Shown here: in pieces, positions 31,868-43,975 of the stretch
Position numbering within the stretch: the first letter of the stretch is position 1
Layout: each line of letters begins with the position of its first letter
NCBI GenBank assembly: GCA_019828595.1
Contig: JAHQRK010000004.1
Coordinates: 2,542,001 to 2,606,000 of the forward strand
Length of the DNA: 64,000 nt
DNA from: Aphanomyces cochlioides
Lineage: Eukaryota; Oomycota; Saprolegniomycetes; Saprolegniales; Verrucalvaceae
Direction: 5' to 3'
Translations under genes and position numbers: made by a program
The notes under the pieces: model-generated
Seen by the model: only the letters and a program-made list of their open reading frames with translations
What the model was told of the DNA's origin: nothing
The model's database searches: none

Positions 31868-34829
31868 CTCCCAGCATGAGTGTCTGAGTGTCGGGTTGGA
31901 ACATCACTTGGTTGTCGAAGGTGGGGTCCAGGGAGCCAGCCTCATGGAATTCCAGGATCGTGGTCAAGACGTATCGCGACTTCTCGTCTTCGCCGGCATA
32001 CAACGTTTCCATGATATTCCAAATCAAGAGGCCGAAGCTCGTGTCAAGCAATATGGCAGATAGCGATACGCCCGACAAACAGCGGGAGCCCAAATGAGAA
32101 GCCAGTGCAGTGACCGGGTACTTGGTAGAGGCCACGATCGCAGCATCACTGTTGTAGTACGTTGGAGCATGAATGGCCAAGAGAACTTCTGCCACAGCCA
32201 ACACTTCTTCCAGGTCGCCGCGGTGGAGGGAAATCTCGTCGCCGTCAATGGTAGTATCGATGAAGTCGATGTTCTTGAATAGCTCGATGTTGCTGAAGAT
32301 GGCTTGAACGTGCTCGCGGGTCATACGCACACCCCACGTCAATGAGTACAGCTGGGAGAACGGTTTGTCTCCACCCCAAGTCGCTCGAAGCCACCGATGG
32401 AGGAGGCGTTGTCTCACAAAGTACTCAAAGCATGCACGGTCTTCATCAAAAAGTCGGTGCAGTTGCAAGCCAAATTCAATCGGGGAACGCTCGAGATGGC
32501 TACACAGCATGTCGACGCGGCCGTCGTTGATGAGTTGGGCAAGGTTGAACGAGCTGTTGGTCACTGCATCTTCGACTTGGGTTGAGAGATGCAATGGAAC
32601 TTTGGCTGTCTTGGTGTCGAGGTCTTGTAGTTCGGCGAGAATTTCGTCAAGAGACATTTCTATGCGCTTGGGAACGCCATCTTGGATCTTGGTGCCGCCG
32701 ACAAATTGACCGGACGTAGGGAGGTGGGGAGGGTCATCCGAGACGTCCAGCTTGGGTACAATCGTTGAGATCTTGTAATCGCCAAACTGAGCAACGTGTT
32801 CCTCGGGGTTGACACACACACGTTCGTCGAGGGCTTCAAACATGTTGGGCGAAATCCAAGAGCGGCCATGCTCGGGGGAATCCACTTGCTGTTGCGTCTT
32901 CTTGCGCTTGCCTCTCGACGCCTTGACGCCAGTCCACTGCGGAGGGTTGGCTTGCGCAGTTTTCCGACGTTTTGGCGCCTTGGGAGTCGAAGAAGGCGGG
33001 TTGGTTGGGCTGGGAGCTGGCTTGTTCAATCCATATTGGCGGGACGTTGCATCAAGGTCCAAACGAACCAAGTTCTTGTCACGAAAATACCACCCTTGAC
33101 CGTACACGCGGAGACAACGGCCCTTGAAAAGAATTTCTTCGACGAGACGGCCGTCGCGCTGTATGGTCGTTGGTACGGAGGTTCCTTCAAAGTAAAGGCG
33201 GTACCGAGAGCTCGCCATACCGCTTGAAGAGGAAACGTTGGGGTAGGAGCCCCACAGGAAGCGTGGCTCCAACTTGGTCATGACGTCGAAGATCAGGCGC
33301 TCTTCGTCTTGATCTTGAAGGCCTTGAGGGATGTCCATGAAAAATCCGCCGAGGACGTGCGGAACGTTCATCGTGAAGTGTTGGGACGAGCCATCTCGAG
33401 CGACTTGAATCTTAAACGCGATGCCTCGCAGCTTCGTCATCGCTTCGTGAGAGGCAACACCCCACTTGAGCATGCGGTTCGGGATGTCCTTCTCGCATCT
33501 CACAATGTCAGCAATCGCAGTGTCGAGGCCGAGGGCTTGGTTGTCGAAAAGGATCGATGCCATGGCAGCTGAAACATCGATGGTCTTCGTGTGTGCACCC
33601 GTGGGCATCTGCAACCAGCCGACGATGCCGCGCGCCGAGTGCTTCTGGATCGGGAGGGTGTCTTCAAACGTGAGGGTTCCAGCAGCACGCTTGCGAAGGA
33701 GGGGTTCGAGTTCCTCCATCGTGGGCTGGTAAGGAGCAACGTCCTTGGTCTTGATGGCCTTGGCAGACTGAGACCGCTGTTGCGCTTGGAAGGCCCATAC
33801 GTCGTTGGGGGCCTGGCGGTTGTTGGGTTGGCCACGGCCAGGTGTCTGGGCTCCGCCAGATTGAGAAATGTTTTCCAAATGCGATCCGGGTGAAGCCTGA
33901 GACGATGGCTGGCGGACTGAGTGAGAGTCCGAGTCGTGCGTCAGACCAACACTCAAGCGTGCGTCAGAGGCTTGGTCTTGTCCGGACCCTGTCCCATGGT
34001 GGACAGAGTCACACGTTTGACCTTCACTCGCGTTGGACTTCGAGAAGCTTCCATGGGTGACTTGGTCTTGAGTATTCCCATGACCAACACTGGCCACAGG
34101 GTTGTTCGCGATTGTTCCAGATCTTGCCCGATGATTCTTCGAGAAGAGACCATCACTCATGGAGCGACTAGTCTCGATGGGATCTTGACCTGTCGCCAGA
34201 GTGGACTTGTCGCTCGGGGGATTCTTCGAGAAGGGACCTTCACTCAGGGATGGACTGTTCTCGAATCTTCCTTGACATGTCGTCATGTTGACGTCGGTGC
34301 TTGAGCGAGTCTTCGAGAAGCCACTATCACTCGTCGAGAGAACATTCTCGAAAGGAACAGAACCCAACGGAGTCTTGCCAGGCAAGCCACCATCACTCAC
34401 GATGGACGTGGTTGATGGAGATTCTTCGGGCAAGGTCGTTGACGTCATGAGCACATCTTCCGAGGTTGGAACGCCGTCTTGCCAGGCTTCGTCGCAAGTG
34501 TCAGAGGTCGTTGGATCATTCGCGGGATCGCAAGCCTTCGTCGAGCGAGTCACAGGCAAGGGTTCAAAACGGCGCGGTTTCGAAGGGGTTGCACGTTGAC
34601 GTGGAAACGGAACGCGCGTTGGAGTAGGGAGCGGATTCGTAGACGCGTCATGATGCGAAGCGTTGGAAGCATCGTCGACGTCCTCTTCCAACGACGACGC
34701 CATGTCGGTATCGCTTGGGGATGGGTCAGCAACGACGATGACGTCCATATCGCTGGGGCTGGACGCCGAGGGAGAGAACGCGGAGGAGCAAGATGGGGCA
34801 CGAGGGTTGGTCGAGCGGGTAGCAACCAT
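31830..34829 (-). CDS. ORF1 protein of family 2 retrotransposon (999 aa)
   Basis: Start chosen at the ATG at 34829, which matches the ATG of family 1 (MVATRS versus MATTRS); no ATG lies between it and the element's 5' end in this frame. The N-terminal ~340 residues are Ser/Thr/Asp-rich and longer than in family 1. They include four spaced copies of an S-D/E-G-x-FSK-like motif near residues 168, 199, 227 and 259. The conserved core starts at DVWAFQAQQR (~343). RCLRVYGQGWYFRDK lies near 573, and basic NLS-like clusters KRRKTAQ (~621) and GKRKKTQ (~641) follow. The C-terminal half aligns with family 1 to the last residues (AFRG versus ASRG). Probable RNP/RNA-binding role by position. Confidence 0.85.
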   Translation of the reverse strand: MVATRSTNPRAPSCSSAFSPSASSPSDMDVIVVADPSPSDTDMASSLEEDVDDASNASHHDASTNPLPTPTRVPFPRQRATPSKPRRFEPLPVTRSTKACDPANDPTTSDTCDEAWQDGVPTSEDVLMTSTTLPEESPSTTSIVSDGGLPGKTPLGSVPFENVLSTSDSGFSKTRSSTDVNMTTCQGRFENSPSLSEGPFSKNPPSDKSTLATGQDPIETSRSMSDGLFSKNHRARSGTIANNPVASVGHGNTQDQVTHGSFSKSNASEGQTCDSVHHGTGSGQDQASDARLSVGLTHDSDSHSVRQPSSQASPGSHLENISQSGGAQTPGRGQPNNRQAPNDVWAFQAQQRSQSAKAIKTKDVAPYQPTMEELEPLLRKRAAGTLTFEDTLPIQKHSARGIVGWLQMPTGAHTKTIDVSAAMASILFDNQALGLDTAIADIVRCEKDIPNRMLKWGVASHEAMTKLRGIAFKIQVARDGSSQHFTMNVPHVLGGFFMDIPQGLQDQDEERLIFDVMTKLEPRFLWGSYPNVSSSSGMASSRYRLYFEGTSVPTTIQRDGRLVEEILFKGRCLRVYGQGWYFRDKNLVRLDLDATSRQYGLNKPAPSPTNPPSSTPKAPKRRKTAQANPPQWTGVKASRGKRKKTQQQVDSPEHGRSWISPNMFEALDERVCVNPEEHVAQFGDYKISTIVPKLDVSDDPPHLPTSGQFVGGTKIQDGVPKRIEMSLDEILAELQDLDTKTAKVPLHLSTQVEDAVTNSSFNLAQLINDGRVDMLCSHLERSPIEFGLQLHRLFDEDRACFEYFVRQRLLHRWLRATWGGDKPFSQLYSLTWGVRMTREHVQAIFSNIELFKNIDFIDTTIDGDEISLHRGDLEEVLAVAEVLLAIHAPTYYNSDAAIVASTKYPVTALASHLGSRCLSGVSLSAILLDTSFGLLIWNIMETLYAGEDEKSRYVLTTILEFHEAGSLDPTFDNQVMFQPDTQTLMLGDVANATSVAFRG

Positions 34830-34882
34830 ATTGTCAGATAGCGTAGAGTGGTACTGCGGGGTAGCTGGCAAATTGGAAACTA
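34830..34882 (-). promoter_or_regulatory. 5' UTR / 5' terminus of element D
   Basis: A 53-nt leader. After one extra base at the junction, 35 nt are identical to the family 1 terminus. The sequence then diverges until CTGACAA before the ATG, which is shared again. Confidence 0.6.
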
Positions 34883-34955
34883 GCCCGTCTAGCTCAGTCG
34901 GTAGAGCGCAAGGCTCTTAACCTTGTGGTCGTGGGTTCGAGCCCCACGGTGGGCG
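34883..34955 (+). tRNA. trnK-CUU: tRNA-Lys(CTT)
   Basis: Intact gene at the 5' end of element D, after a single A at 34882. Spacing 996 bp. Confidence 0.97.
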
Positions 34956-35878
34956 CTTCTTTTGCTCTTTTTGGGTCCCAGACATACATTCCTCTCACAC
35001 ACAATCCCCACTTTTTAAAACACTTGATCCCTCCAACTGCAGCTTCTTTGTCTGACAATACCTCCGTCCTTCCAAGCCTTCACTCCACGACTATGTGATA
35101 TGGTCGACTATGTGATGGAGTGGTCTACACAATACCGTCGAGGATGTGATGACGGTCGAAAACATGATACCGTCGAGTCTGGGATATAGTGCGTGTGAGT
35201 CCACGAAGTTCACGGTGCAATGGCATACGTCATTTTGTGCAGCGCGTGAGACGGTCGAGTCTGTGAGACGGTGGAAAAGTGTGAAAACGTATAGTCAGTC
35301 TGTGAGGCAGTGACGTATGTGACGAGGTCGGATAAATGGCGGAGTTTGTGCCACTGTAGAATATGTGATTCAGTGCTGCATGTGAAGAGATGGAATGCGT
35401 GATACGTGACTCGGTGGCGCCACGGATAAGTTGGCGTATGCGATATCGTGGCGTCTACGATGCGGTAGAGTGTGTGGTGGAGTAGACTTTGTGAGTGGAA
35501 TATATGTTGTGTATGATGGCGTGATGTCTGTGACGCAGTGGAGTATGTGATGCAGTGGACAATGTGATGCGAGGTTGATACGTTGGAGTCCTTGGTGGAT
35601 ATATGTGCCTTCCTAGGCAGGTTGGGAAGCTGTCGAGTTGAACAACCGTAGGACTTGGTATAGAACGTGTGTAATGCATGGCGTCGTCATCGAATGGAAT
35701 GGTTGTGGTGGAAAAGTAAGTTGTGATGTGTGTCGTTTGTCTGTGAGCATGATTTGGTGCGTGGTATGAGTTGGTGAATACTTTTGTGTCGGAGGTCGGT
35801 ACTGAGTGTCCCCTGCGTTTTGAGTGTGACAGTGTTCTGGAGTGTGTTGTATGTATGGAGTGTGTATGTCGTCAGGAA

Positions 35879-35951
35879 GCCCGTCTAGCTCAGTCGGTAG
35901 AGCGCAAGGCTCTTAACCTTGTGGTCGTGGGTTCGAGCCCCACGGTGGGCG
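35879..35951 (+). tRNA. trnK-CUU: tRNA-Lys(CTT)
   Basis: Identical copy. Spacing 996 bp. Confidence 0.97.
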
Positions 35952-36874
35952 CTTCTTTTGCTCTTTTTGGGTCCCAGACATACATTCCTCTCACACACAA
36001 TCCCCACTTTTTAAAACACTTGATCCCTCCAACTGCAGCTTCTTTGTCTGACAATACCTCCGTCCTTCCAAGCCTTCACTCCACGACTATGTGATATGGT
36101 CGACTATGTGATGGAGTGGTCTACACAATACCGTCGAGGATGTGATGACGGTCGAAAACATGATACCGTCGAGTCTGGGATATAGTGCGTGTGAGTCCAC
36201 GAAGTTCACGGTGCAATGGCATACGTCATTTTGTGCAGCGCGTGAGACGGTCGAGTCTGTGAGACGGTGGAAAAGTGTGAAAACGTATAGTCAGTCTGTG
36301 AGGCAGTGACGTATGTGACGAGGTCGGATAAATGGCGGAGTTTGTGCCACTGTAGAATATGTGATTCAGTGCTGCATGTGAAGAGATGGAATGCGTGATA
36401 CGTGACTCGGTGGCGCCACGGATAAGTTGGCGTATGCGATATCGTGGCGTCTACGATGCGGTAGAGTGTGTGGTGGAGTAGACTTTGTGAGTGGAATATA
36501 TGTTGTGTATGATGGCGTGATGTCTGTGACGCAGTGGAGTATGTGATGCAGTGGACAATGTGATGCGAGGTTGATACGTTGGAGTCCTTGGTGGATATAT
36601 GTGCCTTCCTAGGCAGGTTGGGAAGCTGTCGAGTTGAACAACCGTAGGACTTGGTATAGAACGTGTGTAATGCATGGCGTCGTCATCGAATGGAATGGTT
36701 GTGGTGGAAAAGTAAGTTGTGATGTGTGTCGTTTGTCTGTGAGCATGATTTGGTGCGTGGTATGAGTTGGTGAATACTTTTGTGTCGGAGGTCGGTACTG
36801 AGTGTCCCCTGCGTTTTGAGTGTGACAGTGTTCTGGAGTGTGTTGTATGTATGGAGTGTGTATGTCGTCAGGAA

Positions 36875-36947
36875 GCCCGTCTAGCTCAGTCGGTAGAGCG
36901 CAAGGCTCTTAACCTTGTGGTCGTGGGTTCGAGCCCCACGGTGGGCG
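36875..36947 (+). tRNA. trnK-CUU: tRNA-Lys(CTT)
   Basis: Identical copy. Spacing 998 bp, from a CA duplication near 37015 (aaaacacacttg). Confidence 0.97.
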
Positions 36948-37872
36948 CTTCTTTTGCTCTTTTTGGGTCCCAGACATACATTCCTCTCACACACAATCCC
37001 CACTTTTTAAAACACACTTGATCCCTCCAACTGCAGCTTCTTTGTCTGACAATACCTCCGTCCTTCCAAGCCTTCACTCCACGACTATGTGATATGGTCG
37101 ACTATGTGATGGAGTGGTCTACACAATACCGTCGAGGATGTGATGACGGTCGAAAACATGATACCGTCGAGTCTGGGATATAGTGCGTGTGAGTCCACGA
37201 AGTTCACGGTGCAATGGCATACGTCATTTTGTGCAGCGCGTGAGACGGTCGAGTCTGTGAGACGGTGGAAAAGTGTGAAAACGTATAGTCAGTCTGTGAG
37301 GCAGTGACGTATGTGACGAGGTCGGATAAATGGCGGAGTTTGTGCCACTGTAGAATATGTGATTCAGTGCTGCATGTGAAGAGATGGAATGCGTGATACG
37401 TGACTCGGTGGCGCCACGGATAAGTTGGCGTATGCGATATCGTGGCGTCTACGATGCGGTAGAGTGTGTGGTGGAGTAGACTTTGTGAGTGGAATATATG
37501 TTGTGTATGATGGCGTGATGTCTGTGACGCAGTGGAGTATGTGATGCAGTGGACAATGTGATGCGAGGTTGATACGTTGGAGTCCTTGGTGGATATATGT
37601 GCCTTCCTAGGCAGGTTGGGAAGCTGTCGAGTTGAACAACCGTAGGACTTGGTATAGAACGTGTGTAATGCATGGCGTCGTCATCGAATGGAATGGTTGT
37701 GGTGGAAAAGTAAGTTGTGATGTGTGTCGTTTGTCTGTGAGCATGATTTGGTGCGTGGTATGAGTTGGTGAATACTTTTGTGTCGGAGGTCGGTACTGAG
37801 TGTCCCCTGCGTTTTGAGTGTGACAGTGTTCTGGAGTGTGTTGTATGTATGGAGTGTGTATGTCGTCAGGAA

Positions 37873-37945
37873 GCCCGTCTAGCTCAGTCGGTAGAGCGCA
37901 AGGCTCTTAACCTTGTGGTCGTGGGTTCGAGCCCCACGGTGGGCG
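37873..37945 (+). tRNA. trnK-CUU: tRNA-Lys(CTT)
   Basis: Identical copy. Spacing 996 bp. Confidence 0.97.
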
Positions 37946-38868
37946 CTTCTTTTGCTCTTTTTGGGTCCCAGACATACATTCCTCTCACACACAATCCCCA
38001 CTTTTTAAAACACTTGATCCCTCCAACTGCAGCTTCTTTGTCTGACAATACCTCCGTCCTTCCAAGCCTTCACTCCACGACTATGTGATATGGTCGACTA
38101 TGTGATGGAGTGGTCTACACAATACCGTCGAGGATGTGATGACGGTCGAAAACATGATACCGTCGAGTCTGGGATATAGTGCGTGTGAGTCCACGAAGTT
38201 CACGGTGCAATGGCATACGTCATTTTGTGCAGCGCGTGAGACGGTCGAGTCTGTGAGACGGTGGAAAAGTGTGAAAACGTATAGTCAGTCTGTGAGGCAG
38301 TGACGTATGTGACGAGGTCGGATAAATGGCGGAGTTTGTGCCACTGTAGAATATGTGATTCAGTGCTGCATGTGAAGAGATGGAATGCGTGATACGTGAC
38401 TCGGTGGCGCCACGGATAAGTTGGCGTATGCGATATCGTGGCGTCTACGATGCGGTAGAGTGTGTGGTGGAGTAGACTTTGTGAGTGGAATATATGTTGT
38501 GTATGATGGCGTGATGTCTGTGACGCAGTGGAGTATGTGATGCAGTGGACAATGTGATGCGAGGTTGATACGTTGGAGTCCTTGGTGGATATATGTGCCT
38601 TCCTAGGCAGGTTGGGAAGCTGTCGAGTTGAACAACCGTAGGACTTGGTATAGAACGTGTGTAATGCATGGCGTCGTCATCGAATGGAATGGTTGTGGTG
38701 GAAAAGTAAGTTGTGATGTGTGTCGTTTGTCTGTGAGCATGATTTGGTGCGTGGTATGAGTTGGTGAATACTTTTGTGTCGGAGGTCGGTACTGAGTGTC
38801 CCCTGCGTTTTGAGTGTGACAGTGTTCTGGAGTGTGTTGTATGTATGGAGTGTGTATGTCGTCAGGAA

Positions 38869-38941
38869 GCCCGTCTAGCTCAGTCGGTAGAGCGCAAGGC
38901 TCTTAACCTTGTGGTCGTGGGTTCGAGCCCCACGGTGGGCG
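38869..38941 (+). tRNA. trnK-CUU: tRNA-Lys(CTT)
   Basis: Identical copy. Spacing 1008 bp: a 12-bp partial copy of the 17-bp repeat near 39086. The spacer reads ggctgag instead of ggcggag near 39337. Confidence 0.97.
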
Positions 38942-39876
38942 CTTCTTTTGCTCTTTTTGGGTCCCAGACATACATTCCTCTCACACACAATCCCCACTTT
39001 TTAAAACACTTGATCCCTCCAACTGCAGCTTCTTTGTCTGACAATACCTCCGTCCTTCCAAGCCTTCACTCCACGACTATGTGATATACTATGTGATATG
39101 GTCGACTATGTGATGGAGTGGTCTACACAATACCGTCGAGGATGTGATGACGGTCGAAAACATGATACCGTCGAGTCTGGGATATAGTGCGTGTGAGTCC
39201 ACGAAGTTCACGGTGCAATGGCATACGTCATTTTGTGCAGCGCGTGAGACGGTCGAGTCTGTGAGACGGTGGAAAAGTGTGAAAACGTATAGTCAGTCTG
39301 TGAGGCAGTGACGTATGTGACGAGGTCGGATAAATGGCTGAGTTTGTGCCACTGTAGAATATGTGATTCAGTGCTGCATGTGAAGAGATGGAATGCGTGA
39401 TACGTGACTCGGTGGCGCCACGGATAAGTTGGCGTATGCGATATCGTGGCGTCTACGATGCGGTAGAGTGTGTGGTGGAGTAGACTTTGTGAGTGGAATA
39501 TATGTTGTGTATGATGGCGTGATGTCTGTGACGCAGTGGAGTATGTGATGCAGTGGACAATGTGATGCGAGGTTGATACGTTGGAGTCCTTGGTGGATAT
39601 ATGTGCCTTCCTAGGCAGGTTGGGAAGCTGTCGAGTTGAACAACCGTAGGACTTGGTATAGAACGTGTGTAATGCATGGCGTCGTCATCGAATGGAATGG
39701 TTGTGGTGGAAAAGTAAGTTGTGATGTGTGTCGTTTGTCTGTGAGCATGATTTGGTGCGTGGTATGAGTTGGTGAATACTTTTGTGTCGGAGGTCGGTAC
39801 TGAGTGTCCCCTGCGTTTTGAGTGTGACAGTGTTCTGGAGTGTGTTGTATGTATGGAGTGTGTATGTCGTCAGGAA

Positions 39877-39949
39877 GCCCGTCTAGCTCAGTCGGTAGAG
39901 CGCAAGGCTCTTAACCTTGTGGTCGTGGGTTCGAGCCCCACGGTGGGCG
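39877..39949 (+). tRNA. trnK-CUU: tRNA-Lys(CTT)
   Basis: Identical copy. Spacing 970 bp: it lacks ttgtgtatg (9 bp) near 40500 and the 17-bp block downstream of it. Confidence 0.97.
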
Positions 39950-40846
39950 CTTCTTTTGCTCTTTTTGGGTCCCAGACATACATTCCTCTCACACACAATC
40001 CCCACTTTTTAAAACACTTGATCCCTCCAACTGCAGCTTCTTTGTCTGACAATACCTCCGTCCTTCCAAGCCTTCACTCCACGACTATGTGATATGGTCG
40101 ACTATGTGATGGAGTGGTCTACACAATACCGTCGAGGATGTGATGACGGTCGAAAACATGATACCGTCGAGTCTGGGATATAGTGCGTGTGAGTCCACGA
40201 AGTTCACGGTGCAATGGCATACGTCATTTTGTGCAGCGCGTGAGACGGTCGAGTCTGTGAGACGGTGGAAAAGTGTGAAAACGTATAGTCAGTCTGTGAG
40301 GCAGTGACGTATGTGACGAGGTCGGATAAATGGCGGAGTTTGTGCCACTGTAGAATATGTGATTCAGTGCTGCATGTGAAGAGATGGAATGCGTGATACG
40401 TGACTCGGTGGCGCCACGGATAAGTTGGCGTATGCGATATCGTGGCGTCTACGATGCGGTAGAGTGTGTGGTGGAGTAGACTTTGTGAGTGGAATATATG
40501 ATGGCGTGATGTCTGTGACGCAGTGGACAATGTGATGCGAGGTTGATACGTTGGAGTCCTTGGTGGATATATGTGCCTTCCTAGGCAGGTTGGGAAGCTG
40601 TCGAGTTGAACAACCGTAGGACTTGGTATAGAACGTGTGTAATGCATGGCGTCGTCATCGAATGGAATGGTTGTGGTGGAAAAGTAAGTTGTGATGTGTG
40701 TCGTTTGTCTGTGAGCATGATTTGGTGCGTGGTATGAGTTGGTGAATACTTTTGTGTCGGAGGTCGGTACTGAGTGTCCCCTGCGTTTTGAGTGTGACAG
40801 TGTTCTGGAGTGTGTTGTATGTATGGAGTGTGTATGTCGTCAGGAA

Positions 40847-40919
40847 GCCCGTCTAGCTCAGTCGGTAGAGCGCAAGGCTCTTAACCTTGTGGTCGTGGGT
40901 TCGAGCCCCACGGTGGGCG
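40847..40919 (+). tRNA. trnK-CUU: tRNA-Lys(CTT)
   Basis: Identical copy. Spacing 1030 bp (three 17-bp copies), C variant near 41234. Confidence 0.97.
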
Positions 40920-41876
40920 CTTCTTTTGCTCTTTTTGGGTCCCAGACATACATTCCTCTCACACACAATCCCCACTTTTTAAAACACTTGATCCCTCCAA
41001 CTGCAGCTTCTTTGTCTGACAATACCTCCGTCCTTCCAAGCCTTCACTCCACGACTATGTGATATGGTCGACTATGTGATATGGTCGACTATGTGATATG
41101 GTCGACTATGTGATGGAGTGGTCTACACAATACCGTCGAGGATGTGATGACGGTCGAAAACATGATACCGTCGAGTCTGGGATATAGTGCGTGTGAGTCC
41201 ACGAAGTTCACGGTGCAATGGCATACGTCATTTCGTGCAGCGCGTGAGACGGTCGAGTCTGTGAGACGGTGGAAAAGTGTGAAAACGTATAGTCAGTCTG
41301 TGAGGCAGTGACGTATGTGACGAGGTCGGATAAATGGCGGAGTTTGTGCCACTGTAGAATATGTGATTCAGTGCTGCATGTGAAGAGATGGAATGCGTGA
41401 TACGTGACTCGGTGGCGCCACGGATAAGTTGGCGTATGCGATATCGTGGCGTCTACGATGCGGTAGAGTGTGTGGTGGAGTAGACTTTGTGAGTGGAATA
41501 TATGTTGTGTATGATGGCGTGATGTCTGTGACGCAGTGGAGTATGTGATGCAGTGGACAATGTGATGCGAGGTTGATACGTTGGAGTCCTTGGTGGATAT
41601 ATGTGCCTTCCTAGGCAGGTTGGGAAGCTGTCGAGTTGAACAACCGTAGGACTTGGTATAGAACGTGTGTAATGCATGGCGTCGTCATCGAATGGAATGG
41701 TTGTGGTGGAAAAGTAAGTTGTGATGTGTGTCGTTTGTCTGTGAGCATGATTTGGTGCGTGGTATGAGTTGGTGAATACTTTTGTGTCGGAGGTCGGTAC
41801 TGAGTGTCCCCTGCGTTTTGAGTGTGACAGTGTTCTGGAGTGTGTTGTATGTATGGAGTGTGTATGTCGTCAGGAA

Positions 41877-41949
41877 GCCCGTCTAGCTCAGTCGGTAGAG
41901 CGCAAGGCTCTTAACCTTGTGGTCGTGGGTTCGAGCCCCACGGTGGGCG
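41877..41949 (+). tRNA. trnK-CUU: tRNA-Lys(CTT)
   Basis: Identical copy. Spacing 996 bp. Confidence 0.97.
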
Positions 41950-42872
41950 CTTCTTTTGCTCTTTTTGGGTCCCAGACATACATTCCTCTCACACACAATC
42001 CCCACTTTTTAAAACACTTGATCCCTCCAACTGCAGCTTCTTTGTCTGACAATACCTCCGTCCTTCCAAGCCTTCACTCCACGACTATGTGATATGGTCG
42101 ACTATGTGATGGAGTGGTCTACACAATACCGTCGAGGATGTGATGACGGTCGAAAACATGATACCGTCGAGTCTGGGATATAGTGCGTGTGAGTCCACGA
42201 AGTTCACGGTGCAATGGCATACGTCATTTTGTGCAGCGCGTGAGACGGTCGAGTCTGTGAGACGGTGGAAAAGTGTGAAAACGTATAGTCAGTCTGTGAG
42301 GCAGTGACGTATGTGACGAGGTCGGATAAATGGCGGAGTTTGTGCCACTGTAGAATATGTGATTCAGTGCTGCATGTGAAGAGATGGAATGCGTGATACG
42401 TGACTCGGTGGCGCCACGGATAAGTTGGCGTATGCGATATCGTGGCGTCTACGATGCGGTAGAGTGTGTGGTGGAGTAGACTTTGTGAGTGGAATATATG
42501 TTGTGTATGATGGCGTGATGTCTGTGACGCAGTGGAGTATGTGATGCAGTGGACAATGTGATGCGAGGTTGATACGTTGGAGTCCTTGGTGGATATATGT
42601 GCCTTCCTAGGCAGGTTGGGAAGCTGTCGAGTTGAACAACCGTAGGACTTGGTATAGAACGTGTGTAATGCATGGCGTCGTCATCGAATGGAATGGTTGT
42701 GGTGGAAAAGTAAGTTGTGATGTGTGTCGTTTGTCTGTGAGCATGATTTGGTGCGTGGTATGAGTTGGTGAATACTTTTGTGTCGGAGGTCGGTACTGAG
42801 TGTCCCCTGCGTTTTGAGTGTGACAGTGTTCTGGAGTGTGTTGTATGTATGGAGTGTGTATGTCGTCAGGAA

Positions 42873-42945
42873 GCCCGTCTAGCTCAGTCGGTAGAGCGCA
42901 AGGCTCTTAACCTTGTGGTCGTGGGTTCGAGCCCCACGGTGGGCG
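42873..42945 (+). tRNA. trnK-CUU: tRNA-Lys(CTT)
   Basis: Identical copy. Spacing 1030 bp (three copies); shares the rare ggctgag variant (near 43363) with the unit at 38869. Confidence 0.97.
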
Positions 42946-43902
42946 CTTCTTTTGCTCTTTTTGGGTCCCAGACATACATTCCTCTCACACACAATCCCCA
43001 CTTTTTAAAACACTTGATCCCTCCAACTGCAGCTTCTTTGTCTGACAATACCTCCGTCCTTCCAAGCCTTCACTCCACGACTATGTGATATGGTCGACTA
43101 TGTGATATGGTCGACTATGTGATATGGTCGACTATGTGATGGAGTGGTCTACACAATACCGTCGAGGATGTGATGACGGTCGAAAACATGATACCGTCGA
43201 GTCTGGGATATAGTGCGTGTGAGTCCACGAAGTTCACGGTGCAATGGCATACGTCATTTTGTGCAGCGCGTGAGACGGTCGAGTCTGTGAGACGGTGGAA
43301 AAGTGTGAAAACGTATAGTCAGTCTGTGAGGCAGTGACGTATGTGACGAGGTCGGATAAATGGCTGAGTTTGTGCCACTGTAGAATATGTGATTCAGTGC
43401 TGCATGTGAAGAGATGGAATGCGTGATACGTGACTCGGTGGCGCCACGGATAAGTTGGCGTATGCGATATCGTGGCGTCTACGATGCGGTAGAGTGTGTG
43501 GTGGAGTAGACTTTGTGAGTGGAATATATGTTGTGTATGATGGCGTGATGTCTGTGACGCAGTGGAGTATGTGATGCAGTGGACAATGTGATGCGAGGTT
43601 GATACGTTGGAGTCCTTGGTGGATATATGTGCCTTCCTAGGCAGGTTGGGAAGCTGTCGAGTTGAACAACCGTAGGACTTGGTATAGAACGTGTGTAATG
43701 CATGGCGTCGTCATCGAATGGAATGGTTGTGGTGGAAAAGTAAGTTGTGATGTGTGTCGTTTGTCTGTGAGCATGATTTGGTGCGTGGTATGAGTTGGTG
43801 AATACTTTTGTGTCGGAGGTCGGTACTGAGTGTCCCCTGCGTTTTGAGTGTGACAGTGTTCTGGAGTGTGTTGTATGTATGGAGTGTGTATGTCGTCAGG
43901 AA

Positions 43903-43975
43903 GCCCGTCTAGCTCAGTCGGTAGAGCGCAAGGCTCTTAACCTTGTGGTCGTGGGTTCGAGCCCCACGGTGGGCG
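43903..43975 (+). tRNA. trnK-CUU: tRNA-Lys(CTT)
   Basis: Identical copy. Spacing 1030 bp (three copies), C variant near 44290. Confidence 0.97.

Larger units (their letters stand above)
27557..34882 (-). mobile_element. tRNA-Lys-targeted non-LTR retrotransposon, family 2, copy D (7.3 kb)
   Basis: A full-length element of 7326 bp, organised as 5' UTR (53 nt), ORF1, ORF2 and a 3' UTR (157 nt). It is clearly diverged from family 1 at protein level and has no ORF3, but sits at the identical base of the tRNA gene and shares the 35-nt 5' terminus. Its 3' UTR shares three blocks with family 1 on the plus strand: caatggggag, actaatattgcc and ggctcatccca. There is no A-rich tail. ORF2 carries one frameshift near 31292, so this copy is probably not autonomous. 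Confidence 0.93.

Noticed and set aside
34830..34871. Earlier start of family 2 ORF1 at 34871
   Set aside because: That codon is TTG; the ATG at 34829 matches the family 1 start in sequence and position.
27557..34882. LTR retrotransposon or DNA transposon
   Set aside because: No long terminal repeats, no inverted repeats, no integrase or transposase; APE endonuclease and RT order and a short target duplication fit a non-LTR element.
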